10,279 nucleotides of DNA, taken from NCBI GenBank assembly GCA_947503585.1, contig CANNEJ010000032.1, positions 1 to 10,279 of the forward strand, read 5' to 3'. Below are positions 6,210 to 10,279 of the stretch, one piece after another. Numbering within the stretch: position 1 is the first letter of the stretch; every line of letters begins with the position of its first letter. A program made the translations under genes and the position numbers. The DNA comes from Anaerolineales bacterium. Lineage in GTDB: Bacteria > Chloroflexota > Anaerolineae > Anaerolineales > UBA11657. Under the pieces are notes generated by a model that was not told where the DNA came from, did not search any database, and worked only from the letters and a program-made list of their open reading frames with translations.

Positions 6210-6229
6210 CAGCTAAACTACTAAAGCTG
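6210..6229. repeat. Inverted repeat directly before the lipM start codon
   Basis: CAGCT (6210-6214) and AGCTG (6225-6229) flank 10 AT-rich bases and end at the base before ATG 6230. In RNA this could be a small hairpin over the ribosome landing area; in DNA it could be an operator half-site pair. No Shine-Dalgarno is visible in this stretch. TAAACT (6214-6219) could be a -10 box giving a nearly leaderless mRNA. Confidence 0.28.
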
Positions 6230-7075
6230 ATGGAACCGACATTTCCCGCCGGCACATGGCGCCTAATCAAAACTGAGCCTGCAAACGGCGCCTGGAATAT
6301 GGCAGTTGATGAGGCTATTCTGGAAGCCGTCGCGGCGCGCTTGGCACCGGCCACGCTCCGGCTGTATGCGTGGGAACCGGCATGCCTTTCGCTCGGGCGC
6401 GCCCAGCCTTTCTCGGACGTGGACACATCGCTGATCCAATCCGCTGGCGTCGATCTCGTGCGCCGCATCACCGGCGGCCGCGCAATCCTGCATGCCGACG
6501 AACTCACGTACTCCATCACCGCACCCGGCGCAGAGCCGCGCGTGGCAGGCGACATTCCTGCCAGCTACCTGCACCTCAGCGCGGGCCTGTTAAAGGCGCT
6601 GCAATTGCTAGGAGTTGACGCTACTAATAGCCACCACGCAACACAACGGGCAGGCGCTGGCGCGGTTTGTTTTGAAGTGCCATCCCACTACGAAATTACT
6701 TTTGGCGAAAGGAAGCTTATCGGCAGTGCGCAAGTGCGGCGGCGCACTGTTGTATTGCAGCACGGGACGCTGCCGCTTACCGGCGACATTGCGCGCATCT
6801 GTGAGCTGCTGCCTTTTGCCGGCCCGCTTGAGCGCACCGCGGCTGCAGAGCGCGTGCGCAGCCGGGCTTGCACGCTGGCAACTACCCTCGGGCGGGAAAC
6901 CAGCTGGCACACCGCCGCCGCGGCATTTGCCGCCGGCATCAGCAGCGCGCTCAATTTAGAGCTGGAACAGCAAGCTCTCTCCGAGCAAGAAACTGTCCGC
7001 GCGCACGAATTAGTGCAGGAAAAATATGCGACCGCCGCCTGGAACGAAAACCGGCGCCCCCGCCCTTCCAATTAG
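6230..7075 (+). CDS. lipM: Lipoate/octanoate protein ligase family, LipM-type octanoyltransferase
   Basis: A 281-residue single-domain protein of the BPL/LplA/LipB superfamily. Motifs seen: W-R-L-I (10-13), G-A-W-N-M-A-V-D-E-A (20-29), R-R-I-T-G-G-R-A-I-L-H (78-88), E-L-T-Y-S-I (91-96), C-F-E-V-P-S-H-Y-E (147-155), R-K-L-I-G-S-A-Q (161-168), L-Q-H-G (176-179) and the C-terminal K-Y-A-x-x-x-W-N (265-272). Lys162 is the conserved catalytic-site lysine. Cys147 sits where LipM-type octanoyltransferases carry their acyl-thioester cysteine, which favours octanoyl transfer from acyl carrier protein over ATP-dependent lipoate ligation. The length also matches LipM. The gene is divergent from pdhABC, whose E2 carries a lipoyl domain, so an acceptor is next door. 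LplA or LipL activity cannot be fully excluded. Confidence 0.85.
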   Translation: MEPTFPAGTWRLIKTEPANGAWNMAVDEAILEAVAARLAPATLRLYAWEPACLSLGRAQPFSDVDTSLIQSAGVDLVRRITGGRAILHADELTYSITAPGAEPRVAGDIPASYLHLSAGLLKALQLLGVDATNSHHATQRAGAGAVCFEVPSHYEITFGERKLIGSAQVRRRTVVLQHGTLPLTGDIARICELLPFAGPLERTAAAERVRSRACTLATTLGRETSWHTAAAAFAAGISSALNLELEQQALSEQETVRAHELVQEKYATAAWNENRRPRPSN

Positions 7076-7101
7076 TTGGCGGAGATTTCTTGCGCCGCGG
7101 T

Positions 7102-7110
7102 TGATATACT
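7102..7110 (+). promoter_or_regulatory. Extended -10 promoter for uvrA
   Basis: TGATATACT contains TATACT (7105-7110; five of six to TATAAT) preceded by TG one base upstream, the extended -10 form that tolerates a poor -35. No good -35 is seen at 16-18 bases; TTGGCG (7076-7081) is too far away. Transcription would begin near 7117 and leave a leader of about 38 bases. I saw no LexA box of either the CTGT-N8-ACAG or the GAAC-N4-GTTC type in 7076-7154. Confidence 0.5.
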
Positions 7111-7154
7111 CCGAAGTTGGTTTGCTTTCCAAAAGTTTTCACCAAAAACACATA

Positions 7155-10026
<2,872 letters not shown>

Positions 10027-10034
<8 letters not shown>

Positions 10035-10279
10035 ACCCGCGCCAGCAAGGAATACAGACCTAGCCAACAGTATCAAGGCACACGCACGCGCGCTGGGGTT
10101 TAGCGCGTGTGGCATTACCACACCCGAACCCCCGCCGCACCTGACGCAGTTTGAACGATGGCTGCGGGACGGCATGCACGCCGGAATGCACTATCTCGCC
10201 AGCGAACGCGCGCGCACCCGCCGTGCCGACCCGCTGCTGATTCTGCCCCAGTGCCAGTCCATCATCATGCTCGCCACAA
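10027..10279 (+). CDS. queG: Epoxyqueuosine reductase QueG, N-terminal part (partial)
   Basis: The frame from GTG 10027 stays open to the window edge, giving 84 residues. It reads I-K-A-H-A-R-A-L-G-F-S-A-C-G-I-T-T, then F-E-R-W-L-R-D-G-M-H-A-G-M-H-Y-L, then R-R-A-D-P-L-L-I-L-P-Q-C-Q-S-I-I-M-L-A. This matches the start of QueG: helix with L-G-F, W-L-x-x-x-x-H-x-x-M-x-x-L, R-x-x-P, and L-P-x-x-x-S-V-I. QueG is a cobalamin and iron-sulfur enzyme that reduces epoxyqueuosine to queuosine in tRNA. The cluster and cobalamin sites are beyond the window. GTG 10027 overlaps the uvrA stop in GTGATTGA, so translation is probably coupled; AAAGG lies only 3 bases upstream. The next in-frame ATG would cut into the conserved region. 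Confidence 0.83.

Noticed and set aside
6230..7075. Calling this gene an ATP-dependent lipoate ligase (LplA)
   Set aside because: The LipM-position cysteine in C-F-E-V-P-S, the length and the lack of an accessory ligase domain fit octanoyltransferase better; kept as an alternative only.
7026..7154. N-terminal extension of UvrA by 43 residues
   Set aside because: It overlaps the end of lipM, has no UvrA-like sequence and would read through the promoter. ATG 7155 gives the canonical start.

Overview
The window reads as a fragment of a bacterial chromosome, GC-rich (my impression is a little under 60%) and densely coding on both strands. I see no insertion sequence, phage gene, CRISPR array, tRNA or rRNA. 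Separate E1-alpha and E1-beta pyruvate dehydrogenase genes, a LipM-type octanoyltransferase and UvrA point to a non-enterobacterial lineage. The general flavour of the proteins suggests Chloroflexota (Anaerolineae-like), but that is an inference and no marker here proves it.

Layout. Bases 1-121 (+) are the last codons of a SurE-like nucleotidase. Facing it is a minus-strand operon of eight genes running from 6081 down to 217: pdhA (E1-alpha), pdhB (E1-beta), pdhC (E2), an EthD-domain protein, a short SDR-fold protein, an enoyl-CoA hydratase, a two-helix membrane protein and an acidic-tailed hypothetical protein. Gaps are 83 bp or less, two junctions overlap (8 bp and 4 bp), and a good intrinsic terminator sits at 151-179. 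A 148-bp divergent intergenic region (6082-6229) separates this operon from plus-strand genes: a LipM-type octanoyltransferase (6230-7075), uvrA (7155-10034, behind an extended -10 promoter) and the start of queG (from GTG 10027, overlapping uvrA by 8 bp and running off the window).

How it fits together. The E2 carries one lipoyl domain with the modifiable lysine. The divergent LipM-type enzyme would start lipoyl assembly by moving octanoyl groups from acyl carrier protein to lipoyl-domain proteins, so acceptor and enzyme lie side by side. No E3 (dihydrolipoamide dehydrogenase) is in the window. The genes after pdhC look like an acyl-CoA module, but the SDR has lost its catalytic lysine, has no serine at the expected site and has a short C-terminus, so it is unlikely to be an ordinary dehydrogenase.

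Most of the window is recognisable housekeeping. The parts worth a second look are the degenerate SDR coupled to the hydratase, the two unrecognised genes at the operon end, and the divergent control region between pdhA and lipM. I do not see convincing evidence of a wholly new system. No stretch longer than 300 bp lacks a gene.
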